Origin: Sulfurovum sp. | GTDB lineage: Bacteria > Campylobacterota > Campylobacteria > Campylobacterales > Sulfurovaceae | Length of the DNA stretch: 21,526 nt | Reading direction: 5' to 3' | Assembly: GCA_015661535.1 (NCBI GenBank) | Contig: DQVY01000294.1 | Location: forward strand, 1-21,526 | In this document: piece by piece, positions 1-7,532 of the stretch | Position numbering within the stretch: the stretch's first letter is position 1 | How the letters are laid out: every line of letters begins with the position of its first letter | Made by a program: the position numbers and the translations under genes | Notes under the pieces: model-generated | Seen by the model: only the letters and a program-made list of their open reading frames with translations | Database searches by the model: none | Told to the model about the DNA's origin: nothing

Positions 1-23
1 AAAACCCTTGCTCTTTTTTCCAT
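1..23 (-). CDS. Possible first codons of a gene running off the left edge
   Basis: On the minus strand an ATG at 23-21 opens a frame reading M-E-K-R-A-R-V before the window ends. It is preceded by AGGGTG four bases upstream, a fair ribosome binding site. It lies 36 bases beyond the cca stop codon, in the same direction. A CATAAT at 50-45 on the minus strand could be its -10 box, or it may simply be the next gene of the leuD-leuB-cca unit. Too few codons are visible to name a product. Confidence 0.35.
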
Positions 24-59
24 TTTCACCCTAGTTACTATTTAATTATGAAAGTATAC

Positions 60-1211
60 CTATATTTCTTTCAAACTGTTTATCTTTTCTTGTGTTCGTT
101 TCTCGAGTTCATTACCCAAAGCTTTACCAGTAAAACCCTCTTCCAATAATTGCGTAGCTGTAACACCTCTGTCAAAAGCTTTCTCCCATATCTCTAATTT
201 TTTAGATAGTTCAATGACCTTTTCATCATAATTTCCTACATAATGCACAATACCCTCTTTTAATGCAACGTTGGCAAGAAACGATGCTGTCACTTCTGAA
301 GGCAATGCAGGCACAGATGCCACCTTATTATAATATCGTTTCGCTGCTCCCAATCTGTCTAAGACAGTATGCATATCATTTCTCAAATACTTGCCAAGCA
401 TAAACATAAAATAATAAGGCTGTAAGGGTTCTTGAAAGTTTCCTCGGTTTTTTTGTAATCTTAAGCCCAAAGTAATGTATGTATTTCTCTCTATCTCTTC
501 ATCAAAAAGTTTTTTGGCAATGCCCAATGCAAACAAATAGTACAAGCCATAATGCAAATATATCCCGTTGAACATCTTTTCAAACTCAGAAAAAATGCGT
601 TCTTTAGGTAGATCATCAAGGGCTATGTTTTGCGAAAGTCTACAGCTTTTTTCTTCTATTTTAAACCCAAGGCGTGCACTGAACTGCATAGCACGGAGTA
701 CCCGCAGACTATCTTGCGAAAAAGTCTTTTCATCTACCACACGCAGTACTTTTGTTTGCAAGTCTTCAAGTCCGCCCCAAAAGTCCACGATGACCTCTTT
801 TTCTATGTCATACATCAGTGCATTCACTGTAAAATCTCTTCGTCGTGAAGCCTCTTTCTCTTTACTTGCCAAACGCACTGCAAAACCACGATGGCCTTTT
901 CCTACTTTCTCTTCAGTACGAGGCAAAGCAATGTCCAGATCATGATATTTGTAAACAAAAAAACTTTTACCCACACCCTGTGCACCCAAATGTGCCATAG
1001 CATCTTCAAAGTCTTCAACAGATATACCAAAACACTCAATGTCATAATCTTTACATTGCATCCCTAAAAGACGGTCACGTACCGCACCACCCACCACATA
1101 ACATTTGGCATGATAGTGCTGCGTTAAGTAAGTAGTAACTGTTTGAATGTCATGAAGTGTGGTGGGGTCTGTTTGAGAGAAAAAGTGCGGAAAAGCTTTG
1201 ACAGTGGGCAT
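60..1211 (-). CDS. cca: CCA tRNA nucleotidyltransferase / poly(A) polymerase family protein
   Basis: This cytoplasmic enzyme of 383 residues belongs to the class II nucleotidyltransferases that add or repair the CCA end of tRNAs from CTP and ATP. The family head domain is clear: GGAVRD at 41-46, the metal-binding acidic pair D55 and D57 in KDYDIE, the nucleotide-selecting block RRRDFTVNAL at 123-132, and a DSLRVLRAMQFSARLGF block near 167-183. The C-terminal half is helical neck and body, ending with a G-x3-G-x2-LG pattern typical of the family. The ATG at 1211 follows AAGGGA. It is the third gene of a leuD-leuB-cca unit, 105 bases after leuB, with stem-loops in the gap. The sequence cannot separate full CCA addition from A-only addition or poly(A) activity, although a single Campylobacterota copy normally does CCA addition. 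Confidence 0.88.
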   Translation of the reverse strand: MPTVKAFPHFFSQTDPTTLHDIQTVTTYLTQHYHAKCYVVGGAVRDRLLGMQCKDYDIECFGISVEDFEDAMAHLGAQGVGKSFFVYKYHDLDIALPRTEEKVGKGHRGFAVRLASKEKEASRRRDFTVNALMYDIEKEVIVDFWGGLEDLQTKVLRVVDEKTFSQDSLRVLRAMQFSARLGFKIEEKSCRLSQNIALDDLPKERIFSEFEKMFNGIYLHYGLYYLFALGIAKKLFDEEIERNTYITLGLRLQKNRGNFQEPLQPYYFMFMLGKYLRNDMHTVLDRLGAAKRYYNKVASVPALPSEVTASFLANVALKEGIVHYVGNYDEKVIELSKKLEIWEKAFDRGVTATQLLEEGFTGKALGNELEKRTQEKINSLKEI

Positions 1212-1239
1212 TTTTATATCCCTTCAAGTTAGTGTTGCA

Positions 1240-1271
1240 AGCGACCAGTCGCTGAGCCTTCCGCTAAGGAA
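1240..1271. repeat. Two short adjacent stem-loops between leuB and cca
   Basis: AGCGAC-CA-GTCGCT (1240-1253) is a six-base-pair inverted repeat with a two-base centre. Next to it CCTT-CCGCT-AAGG (1257-1269) can form a second small stem, or TTCC/GGAA at 1259-1271. Together with the larger hairpin at 1290-1312 this makes three potential stems in about 75 bases. They could be the remains of an intergenic repeat, an RNA processing site between leuB and cca, or chance. Confidence 0.35.
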
Positions 1272-1289
1272 AACGCAGTGTTAACGTAA

Positions 1290-1312
1290 ATAATGGGGCT
1301 TTGCCCTATTAT
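1290..1312 (-). terminator. Hairpin just after leuB, possible terminator or attenuating stem
   Basis: ATAATGGGGC (1290-1299), a three-base loop and GCCCTATTAT (1303-1312) form a ten-base-pair stem with one imperfect pair (G-U on the plus strand, A-C on the minus strand). It starts five bases after the leuB stop in the minus direction. The bases beyond it are only moderately T-rich (TTATTTACGTT), so termination would be partial at best. cca lies downstream with no obvious promoter of its own, which fits partial read-through. Confidence 0.45.
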
Positions 1313-1316
1313 CGTC

Positions 1317-2384
1317 CTATTTAGATGAGTAGTCGGCGATAATATCACCCATTTCAGAACAGGTACAGATCTCTTTGGCATCATAGTCACCAAGGTCACC
1401 TGTACGATACCCTTCGCTTAATGCTTTTTTGATCGCATTGTCAATGGTATCTGCAGCATCATTTTCACCTAAAGCATAACGAAGCATCATACTGGCAGAG
1501 GAGATCGTTGCCAAAGGATTGGCAATACCCTGCCCGGCAATGTCCGGTGCAGAACCATGAATAGGTTCAAAAAGCCCCACACTCTTTCCTGTACTCGCAC
1601 TTGGTAAAAGTCCAATAGAACCAGAAAGCATAGAGGCTGCATCAGAAAGAATATCACCAAAGATATTCCCTGTCAAGATCACATCAAATTGTTTCGGGTC
1701 ACGAATGAGCTGCATCGCAGCATTGTCTACATACATATGTGAAAGTTCAACTTCTGGGTAATCTTTGGCTACCTCTTCAACGATCTCTCTCCAAAACTGG
1801 CTGACTTCAAGGACATTGGCTTTGTCTACCGAACAAAGACGTTTGTCACGTTTCATAGCAATATCAAAAGCTACCACTGCAATACGCACTACCTCTTCTC
1901 TTGTATAGATCATGGTATTGAAAGCATTGTCTGCATGAAGTTCTCTGGGCTCACCAAAGTAAATGCCTCCGGTAAGTTCACGTACCACCATAATATCTAC
2001 ACCCTTTATCACCTCAGGTTTAAGACTTGACGCATTTACCAACTCATCAAAAACCATCGCAGGTCTAAGGTTTGCAAAGGTACCCATCTCTTTACGCAGT
2101 CCGAGTAAACCCGTCTCAGGACGTAAATGTCTTTCAAGGGTATCCCATTTTGGTCCGCCAATGGCACCAAAGAGAACAGCATCACACTTTTTTACACCTT
2201 TAACAGTTTCATCAGGTAAAGGGACACCTGTTTCATCAATGGCTGCACCACCAAGTAACATCTCTTCATACTTAAGGTTAAATCCTTGTGATACAGACAC
2301 TGCATCTAGTACTTTAATCGCTTCATCAATAATCTCAGGACCTATTCCATCCCCTCTAATGACACCAATTTTATAATTTTTCAT
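1317..2384 (-). CDS. leuB: 3-isopropylmalate dehydrogenase
   Basis: LeuB oxidises and decarboxylates 3-isopropylmalate with NAD+ in the third step of leucine synthesis, in the cytoplasm as a homodimer. The 355 residues are full length for the family. Visible blocks are GDGIGPE at 11-17, the substrate-binding segment ETGLLGLRKEMGTFANLRP, VRELTGGIYFGEPRE, VDKANVLEVSQFWRE with the catalytic lysine, the acidic block DNAAMQLIRDPKQFDVILTG followed by NIFGDILSD, and the NAD-binding GSAPDIAGQGIANP. The ATG at 2384 lies one base after the leuD stop codon and is preceded by AGAAGG inside the end of leuD, so the two are almost certainly translated together. leuA and leuC are not in the window. Confidence 0.97.
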   Translation of the reverse strand: MKNYKIGVIRGDGIGPEIIDEAIKVLDAVSVSQGFNLKYEEMLLGGAAIDETGVPLPDETVKGVKKCDAVLFGAIGGPKWDTLERHLRPETGLLGLRKEMGTFANLRPAMVFDELVNASSLKPEVIKGVDIMVVRELTGGIYFGEPRELHADNAFNTMIYTREEVVRIAVVAFDIAMKRDKRLCSVDKANVLEVSQFWREIVEEVAKDYPEVELSHMYVDNAAMQLIRDPKQFDVILTGNIFGDILSDAASMLSGSIGLLPSASTGKSVGLFEPIHGSAPDIAGQGIANPLATISSASMMLRYALGENDAADTIDNAIKKALSEGYRTGDLGDYDAKEICTCSEMGDIIADYSSK

Positions 2385-2385
2385 A

Positions 2386-2904
2386 CTACTTTGCCTTCTG
2401 TTCTAATTCTTTTTTCATTGCGATCTCTTTTTTTGCAAACTCTATCAATCCGCCTGCATCTACCAACTCTTGCATAAACTCCGGGATAGGTGCAAATTTA
2501 TATGTTTTTGCCTGAGAAACATTGATCACTTCTCCTGCATCCATATCTACTCTTACTGTATCGCCTTCATTGATCTCAACTGCTTCTTCCAATTCAAAAA
2601 TAGGAAGTCCCATGTTAAACGCATTTCTGTAAAAAATACGTGCAAATGTAGGTGCAATAATAGCAGATACACCCGCTGCCTTAAGTGCTATGGGAGCATG
2701 TTCACGACTCGAGCCGCACCCAAAGTTCTCTCCCGCAACAATAATGTCACCTACGCTCATCTTCGACACAAACTCAGGATCTGCATCTTCCATCACATAT
2801 TTAGCCAATTCTGAGGCATCACTCGTATTAAGATATCTCGCTGCTATAATGAGATCTGTATCTATATTGTCACCAAATTTCCAAACTTTACCTTGCAAAG
2901 TCAT
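2386..2904 (-). CDS. leuD: 3-isopropylmalate dehydratase small subunit
   Basis: LeuD pairs with LeuC, the iron-sulfur subunit encoded elsewhere, to isomerise 2-isopropylmalate to 3-isopropylmalate. The 172-residue protein begins MTLQGKVWKFGDNIDTD, the normal family N-terminus, and carries the swivel-domain signature GENFGCGSSREHAP. The frame stays open upstream for another 103 codons, but that part resembles no LeuD sequence and crosses the promoter, so I reject it. The exact start is unsettled. AAGGA touches the ATG at 2904 with no spacer, whereas a TTG two codons later (2898-2896) would have a six-base spacer and give MQGKVWKFGDN. It is the first gene of leuD-leuB-cca and is divergent from rpoD. 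Its promoter has a perfect TATAAT at 2949-2944. Confidence 0.93.
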   Translation of the reverse strand: MTLQGKVWKFGDNIDTDLIIAARYLNTSDASELAKYVMEDADPEFVSKMSVGDIIVAGENFGCGSSREHAPIALKAAGVSAIIAPTFARIFYRNAFNMGLPIFELEEAVEINEGDTVRVDMDAGEVINVSQAKTYKFAPIPEFMQELVDAGGLIEFAKKEIAMKKELEQKAK

Positions 2905-2936
2905 TCCTTCAACAAGGGCACAAGACCCTAATAAAT

Positions 2937-2956
2937 TTTCGCGATTATAGCTAAAA
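2937..2956 (-). promoter_or_regulatory. leuD promoter with perfect -10 box
   Basis: On the minus strand TATAAT (2949-2944) sits inside TTTTAGCTATAATCGCGAAA, preceded by a run of seven Ts. The likely start of transcription near 2937 gives a leader of about 33 bases. There is no -35 consensus, as is usual for the main sigma factor in Campylobacterota. The same 20 bases occur upstream of pyrH. Confidence 0.7.
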
Positions 2957-3002
2957 AAACAAAATTTGCCAAATTTTATACCAAAATCTAATAACTTTTC
3001 GG

Positions 3003-3008
3003 TATAAT
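3003..3008 (+). promoter_or_regulatory. rpoD promoter -10 box
   Basis: A perfect TATAAT lies 50 bases before the rpoD start codon, in TTTTCGGTATAATCC. Transcription would begin near 3015, giving a leader of about 45 bases with AAGGA at 3049-3053. No -35 match is seen at the expected distance. The divergent leuD -10 box is about 54 bases away, so the two polymerases may interfere. Confidence 0.65.
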
Positions 3009-3058
3009 CCACCTTAATTATTACTGAGGCACCCTCACTCACTTTATCAAGGAAATTT

Positions 3059-4906
3059 ATGGCAACCAAAGACAGCATGAAAAATATCGAAGCGTTATTT
3101 AAGTCTAAGAAAAAAGGTGACATGGTTACCTTTGAGAACATCGCTAAAGAGTTCTCCAAACAACCTACCGCAGCACAAGCAAAAAAAATACATAAATTCT
3201 CAAAAGATACCAAAGTAGAAATAAGTTCTGCATCCGAATATGCAAAATTCCTTGTAGCAAAACAAACAAAAAAACGTGATGATGCGAGAAAAAAACTTTT
3301 AGAGAATGACAGTGAAGATGAGTTTGACCTTCATAAAGAGAAAGAGCTCCTAGAGTGGAGCCGTTCTGACTCTCCTGTAAGAATGTACTTGCGTGAAATG
3401 GGGAAAATACCACTTCTGACCAAAGAAGAAGAGGTAGATCTTTCTATGCGTATTGAAGAGGGTGAAGACATTATTATTGATGCTATCTGTTCTGTTCCTT
3501 ACCTCATTGGGTATATCATAAACTACAAAGAACCTTTACTCAACCGTGAAAGACGTGTAAAAGAGCTGTTCAAGAGTTTTGAAGATGATAAAAAAGAAGA
3601 TGACTCAGAGGATGCGACAGAAGAGAGCAGCACTGAAAAATCTGTGCCTAAAGATGACAAAAGGGTCAAACAGGTTGTTGACAGTTTTAAACAACTTGAA
3701 AAAGCAAAAAAAGAGTGGATGAAAGCAAGAGATGATTTTGACAAGTTTATGGAAACAGAAACAGATGAAGTAAAGATCATCCATGAGCGTCTTAAAATTG
3801 CTTATAAAAAAGAGTTACTCAAAGCAGCACTCTTAAACCTTGGACCAACTTCAAAACTCATCAATGAACTTGTAAAAGCTATGGAAACAGCACTCAAAAG
3901 TGATGACAGTTTTGACAAAGAGTTAAAGCGTTTAGAGTACAAACTGCCACTCTTTAATGACACGCTAAAAGAAAACCATAAAAAATTGCTTGAGAACATC
4001 ATTAACATGGACAAGGAAGACATCATCGATGTTGTACCTGAGACTACTATGGTTAGTACCTATGTTGAGATCAAAAAATTGTTTGAAACCAGAGAAGCCT
4101 CAAAAGGAAGCTTTGACCTTTCAGAAGAAAAACTGCAAGAGATCTTAGGACAAATACGTCAAGGTAAAGCAAAATCTGAAGTGGCAAAAACACGTATGGC
4201 AAAGTCTAACCTTAGACTGGTTGTAAGTATCGCTAAACGTTACACAAACCGTGGGCTTCCTTTCCTTGACCTCATCCAAGAAGGGAACATTGGTCTTATG
4301 AAGGCTGTTGATAAATTTGAGTATGAAAAAGGGTACAAATTTTCTACTTACGCAACATGGTGGATCCGTCAGGCTATCTCAAGAGCTATTGCAGACCAGG
4401 CAAGAACTATCCGTATCCCGATTCACATGATCGAAACGATCAACCGTATCAACAAGATCATTAGAAAACACCTTCAAGAAGAAGGGAAAGAGCCAGATCT
4501 TGACACCATTGCTGAAGAAGTAGGTCTTTCTGTAGATAAAGTCAAAAATGTCATCAAGATCACCAAAGAACCTGTGTCTCTTGAAACGCCAGTTGGTGAT
4601 GAAGATGATGGTAGATTTGGTGACTTCATTGAAGACAAAACCACACTTTCTCCAACAGATGTTGTACTTAAAGATGACTTGAACAACCAGATAGACGAAG
4701 TACTTGACCAGCTTAACGAAAGAGAAAAAGCGGTTATCAGAATGCGTTTTGGTCTCCTTGAAGATGAGAGTGACAGAACACTTGAAGAGATCGGTAAAGA
4801 ACTTTCGGTCACGCGTGAGAGAGTAAGACAGATAGAATCATCTGCGATCAAAAAACTAAAACACCCTAAGGTTGGACGTAAACTTAAAAACTATATAGAA
4901 GAGTAA
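3059..4906 (+). CDS. rpoD: RNA polymerase primary sigma factor RpoD (sigma-70)
   Basis: This is the housekeeping sigma factor that directs RNA polymerase to most promoters. It has 615 residues, close to the 613 of the E. coli protein. A region 1.1-like N-terminus (about 1-75) is followed by region 1.2 (SPVRMYLREMGKIPLLTKEEE, about 102-125), then an acidic and lysine-rich non-conserved insert (about 165-375). Region 2 (about 378-455) holds the -10 recognition and melting segments DLIQEGNIGLMKAVDKF and YATWWIRQAISRAI. Region 3 follows, and region 4 (about 552-612) contains the helix-turn-helix TLEEIGKELSVTRERVRQIE for the -35 box. AAGGA is six bases before the ATG. A second ATG at codon 7 is possible but less well placed. 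It starts a plus-strand unit; the next gene begins four bases after its stop. Confidence 0.98.
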   Translation: MATKDSMKNIEALFKSKKKGDMVTFENIAKEFSKQPTAAQAKKIHKFSKDTKVEISSASEYAKFLVAKQTKKRDDARKKLLENDSEDEFDLHKEKELLEWSRSDSPVRMYLREMGKIPLLTKEEEVDLSMRIEEGEDIIIDAICSVPYLIGYIINYKEPLLNRERRVKELFKSFEDDKKEDDSEDATEESSTEKSVPKDDKRVKQVVDSFKQLEKAKKEWMKARDDFDKFMETETDEVKIIHERLKIAYKKELLKAALLNLGPTSKLINELVKAMETALKSDDSFDKELKRLEYKLPLFNDTLKENHKKLLENIINMDKEDIIDVVPETTMVSTYVEIKKLFETREASKGSFDLSEEKLQEILGQIRQGKAKSEVAKTRMAKSNLRLVVSIAKRYTNRGLPFLDLIQEGNIGLMKAVDKFEYEKGYKFSTYATWWIRQAISRAIADQARTIRIPIHMIETINRINKIIRKHLQEEGKEPDLDTIAEEVGLSVDKVKNVIKITKEPVSLETPVGDEDDGRFGDFIEDKTTLSPTDVVLKDDLNNQIDEVLDQLNEREKAVIRMRFGLLEDESDRTLEEIGKELSVTRERVRQIESSAIKKLKHPKVGRKLKNYIEE

Positions 4907-4910
4907 TCTC

Positions 4911-5660
4911 ATGTCTAAACCTAGATTCTTTGTACTCATCATAGGTACAGAAATCCTCAACAGAAGAAGAGTCGATGCACACTTTGACTTTGTAACACAG
5001 GCACTTCTTGAAAAAGGGCATAAACTGACAGCCTCTTTTATTATTGAAGATGACCCTGACCTTATCATACAGACCCTGCAATTTATAACTTCTCAACCCA
5101 ATGCCATCCTCTTTAGTTTTGGAGGCATTGGCTCTACACCAGATGACCATACACGTCAATGTGCAGCCAGTGCTCTGCGCGATGGAGATCTGGAAGTACA
5201 TGACGGTGCCAAACAGCTTATAGAAGAAAAACTTGGCAACAATGCCTACCCTCACCCCATCAAAATGGCAGAGCTTCCAAAAGGTGCGAATTTACTCTAT
5301 AACCCGGTCAATCAAATGCCGGCATTTTCACTGGATGAACGCTACTTTTTTATGCCTGGATTTCCTGAGATGAGCCACCCTATGGTAGAAAAGATACTTT
5401 CCGACCTGGTACCTGTGGCAAAAAAACATTACCGTCATACCTTGACAGCACTTTGTAAAGAAAATGCGCTCATAGAGGTGATGGAAGAGATGCCAAAAGA
5501 GGTTGAATTTTCCTCTTTGCCTAAACTCTATTCTGATGGATGGAGAGTGACTATCTCTGTGGCATCATACGATGAAAAGCTCTGTCTTGAAGCCTTTCAA
5601 ATGTATATCAAAACACTCGAAGCCCAAAACATCAACTACAGCCTTCTTGATGAAGTCTAA
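4911..5660 (+). CDS. Stand-alone CinA N-terminal / molybdopterin-binding (MoCF) domain protein
   Basis: The 249 residues match the CinA N-terminal domain, which shares its fold with MoaB, MogA and MoeA. The diagnostic pieces are IIGTEILNRRR at 10-20 (usual GTELL..) and FGGIGSTPDDHTRQ at 70-83 (usual GGLGPTxDDxT). These are followed by the family block MAELPKGANLLYNPVNQMPAF and by FFMPGFPEM. The C-terminal nicotinamide-nucleotide deamidase domain of full CinA is absent, so this is the short form. Homologues are often labelled competence/damage-inducible protein A or molybdopterin-binding protein, but the exact substrate of the short form is not established; a nucleotide-pyrophosphatase or molybdenum-cofactor role are the two usual guesses. 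The ATG at 4911 is four bases after the rpoD stop and the ribosome site is inside rpoD, so translation is probably coupled. Confidence 0.85.
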   Translation: MSKPRFFVLIIGTEILNRRRVDAHFDFVTQALLEKGHKLTASFIIEDDPDLIIQTLQFITSQPNAILFSFGGIGSTPDDHTRQCAASALRDGDLEVHDGAKQLIEEKLGNNAYPHPIKMAELPKGANLLYNPVNQMPAFSLDERYFFMPGFPEMSHPMVEKILSDLVPVAKKHYRHTLTALCKENALIEVMEEMPKEVEFSSLPKLYSDGWRVTISVASYDEKLCLEAFQMYIKTLEAQNINYSLLDEV

Positions 5661-5677
5661 AGCGTGAACTACACAGT

Positions 5678-6877
5678 ATGACCTACCTCGATACACTCAA
5701 GCACCCTGTCATTAGACGACTCTCGCTTATACAATTTATCTCATACTTTGGGACATGGTTCTCCCAAGTAGCCATTTTCTCCATGATCGTCGCTTTTGGC
5801 GCAGATGAGATAACCATAGCACTCACCGCAACCATGGCGATGCTGCCCGCAGTGATACTCGCACCGCTCATAGGTCTGATCATAGACAAAATAGACTTTA
5901 AAAAGCTTATGGGCATATTGCTTTTAGTAGAGATCTCTATGACACTTGGCTTTATCTTTATCAATTCACTTGACTATGTCTGGGTGCTTATGATACTAAT
6001 ATTTATACGCTCTTCTGCAGCTTCAATGCTCTTTTCTGCCGAGATGGCACTCTTCCCTAAACTGGTCTCAGGAGAGATGCTTAAAAATACCAATGAGATA
6101 CACTCTGTCATATGGTCTTTATGTTATGCACTTGGTATGGCTGTAGGTGGTGTAGTGACCTATTATGTAGGCTTTGATATGGCCTTTATCATCGATGCTT
6201 CTCTTTACACTATCGCTGTGCTTTTACTCATTGGTCTAAAATTGTCCATAGAAAAAATCAGCCATACAGAATCAAATTTTCAGATGTTAAAAAGTGGGTT
6301 TAAGTATTTAAGATCACAAAAGAAGATACTGCACCTCATCTTACTGCATGCGTCTATTGGTCTTACCTCTTTTGATGCACTCATTACCCTGCTTGCAGAC
6401 TTCCAATACAAAACATACATTGCAGTCCCTCTTGCTATTGGCTGGATGAATGCAACAAGGGCACTGGGACTCATGATAGGACCCTTTATCATCTCAAATA
6501 TCATCTCCAAACAAAACCTACACTACTTTTTTGTACTGCAAGGTTTGGCTATTATGCTTTGGTCACTACTGGAATATAATTTCTATTTTGCACTTGTAGG
6601 TCTCTTTGTGACAGGCTTTTTCATTACGACCCTCTGGTCATACACCTACCTGCTTATCCAAGAAGAGACAAACCCCAAATATATGGGCAGGGTTATCTCC
6701 TATAATGACATGTTTTTTATGCTTTCAAATGTAACCACAGCCCTTTTCATAGGCTATGCTTCCAAGTGGGGACTCTCTCTTGAAGGCATTACCTTTACAC
6801 TGGGACTTGGCTTTATAGTGGTTGCAGGGTATTATGTCTGGTTTAAAAAGAGGTATATCGATGTCCACGAAGCCTAG
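5678..6877 (+). CDS. MFS transporter, EntS/NreB-like exporter group
   Basis: The protein has 399 residues and roughly twelve hydrophobic segments spread over its whole length, as expected for a major facilitator superfamily carrier in the inner membrane. The cytoplasmic loop between segments 2 and 3 reads GLIIDKIDFKKLM (66-78), a version of MFS motif A (GxxxDRxxRR). The overall layout, with a short N-terminus and a GTWFSQVAIF first helix, resembles the MFS_3 branch (EntS, NreB and macrolide exporters), so export of a small molecule is more likely than uptake. The substrate cannot be told. Only a poor ribosome site precedes the ATG at 5678, 17 bases after the upstream gene, suggesting re-initiation. 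The 3' end overlaps the next gene by 17 bases. Confidence 0.85.
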   Translation: MTYLDTLKHPVIRRLSLIQFISYFGTWFSQVAIFSMIVAFGADEITIALTATMAMLPAVILAPLIGLIIDKIDFKKLMGILLLVEISMTLGFIFINSLDYVWVLMILIFIRSSAASMLFSAEMALFPKLVSGEMLKNTNEIHSVIWSLCYALGMAVGGVVTYYVGFDMAFIIDASLYTIAVLLLIGLKLSIEKISHTESNFQMLKSGFKYLRSQKKILHLILLHASIGLTSFDALITLLADFQYKTYIAVPLAIGWMNATRALGLMIGPFIISNIISKQNLHYFFVLQGLAIMLWSLLEYNFYFALVGLFVTGFFITTLWSYTYLLIQEETNPKYMGRVISYNDMFFMLSNVTTALFIGYASKWGLSLEGITFTLGLGFIVVAGYYVWFKKRYIDVHEA

Positions 6878-7475
6878 AGCTATCTGCTACCACTGCCACC
6901 GTCCGCAAACATCCTGTATGTGCAGATACATCACACCCCTTGAGACCAACACCCGTTTCATTATACTGATGCACCCCAAAGAGTTCAGAAAAACAAAAAA
7001 TGGTACAGGACACTTTACGCATCTCTCTTTAAAAAATTCAAGATTGTATGTGGGGATCGATTTTACAGCACATCAAGAGATAAATGCCATGATAGAAGAT
7101 GAGAACAATACCTGTTATGTCCTCTACCCTTCTACAGAAAGTATCAGTCTTAACGAAGTACCTATTGGGAAATCAAATAAACAAACTGTGCTCTTTCTCA
7201 TTGATTCAACCTGGCCTTGCTCACGTGCCATGCTCAAGGCCAGTCCAAATATAGATGCCTTGCAAAAAGTAAGTTTTACACATACCAAAAGCTCTGCTTT
7301 TGTCTTTAAAGAACAGCCCAATGAATACTGTTTAAGTACCATGGAATCGACATACTGTGTACTTCAATTGTTAAATGAACATCACTATGAAGATATTGAC
7401 ACAGGAAAATTGGAGAGGTTTTTACGTCCTTTTGAGAAGATGGTAGCGTATCAACTTTCCTGTAATATATCGTAA
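6861..7475 (+). CDS. DTW-domain protein, probable tRNA-uridine aminocarboxypropyltransferase
   Basis: The 204-residue protein carries the features of the DTW family, whose members E. coli TapT (YfiP) and human DTWD1/2 make acp3U in tRNA from S-adenosylmethionine. There is an N-terminal cysteine set C9-x2-C12-x6-C19-x-C21, then HPKEFRKTKNGTGHFTHLSL, and the name motif as LIDSTWPCSRAM with D115, T117 and W118. It was shown in E. coli that TapT modifies U47; the target here is inferred only. The start is the ATG at 6861, preceded by AGAGG and overlapping the MFS gene by 17 bases. An earlier in-frame ATG at 6822 would add 13 residues encoded within the MFS gene and has no family support. It is the last gene of the rpoD unit and faces the YtfJ-family gene. 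Confidence 0.85.
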   Translation: MSTKPRAICYHCHRPQTSCMCRYITPLETNTRFIILMHPKEFRKTKNGTGHFTHLSLKNSRLYVGIDFTAHQEINAMIEDENNTCYVLYPSTESISLNEVPIGKSNKQTVLFLIDSTWPCSRAMLKASPNIDALQKVSFTHTKSSAFVFKEQPNEYCLSTMESTYCVLQLLNEHHYEDIDTGKLERFLRPFEKMVAYQLSCNIS

Positions 7476-7492
7476 CGTCTCCACTATTTGAC

Positions 7493-7532
7493 TTTCATGA
7501 TGCATTGAAATGCACCCTACAATCGTGCATCA
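7493..7532. terminator. Overlapping inverted repeats between convergent genes, weak terminator candidate
   Basis: Several inverted repeats overlap here: TTTCA/TGAAA (7493-7497 with 7506-7510), TGCAT-TGAA-ATGCA (7501-7514), and TGATGCA with TGCATCA (7498-7504 with 7526-7532). They lie where the DTW gene and the YtfJ-family gene converge. There is no T tract on either side, so intrinsic termination is uncertain. Confidence 0.3.

Noticed and set aside
568..945. Plus-strand open frame of 125 codons opposite cca
   Set aside because: It lies wholly opposite conserved cca codons and is serine- and arginine-rich, as antisense frames in this base composition usually are. It has no recognisable domain.
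1963..2376. Plus-strand open frame of 137 codons opposite leuB
   Set aside because: It is antisense to highly conserved leuB motifs, is proline- and serine-rich, and has no ribosome site or domain.
2905..3213. Upstream extension of leuD into a 275-codon open frame
   Set aside because: The extra 103 codons cross the leuD -10 box and overlap the start of rpoD on the other strand. They resemble no LeuD N-terminus, while MTLQGKVWKFGDNIDTD fits the family exactly.
6822..6860. Earlier start for the DTW gene
   Set aside because: The added 13 residues come from the other frame of the MFS gene's last helix. The ATG at 6861 has AGAGG upstream and the protein then begins close to the conserved cysteine set.
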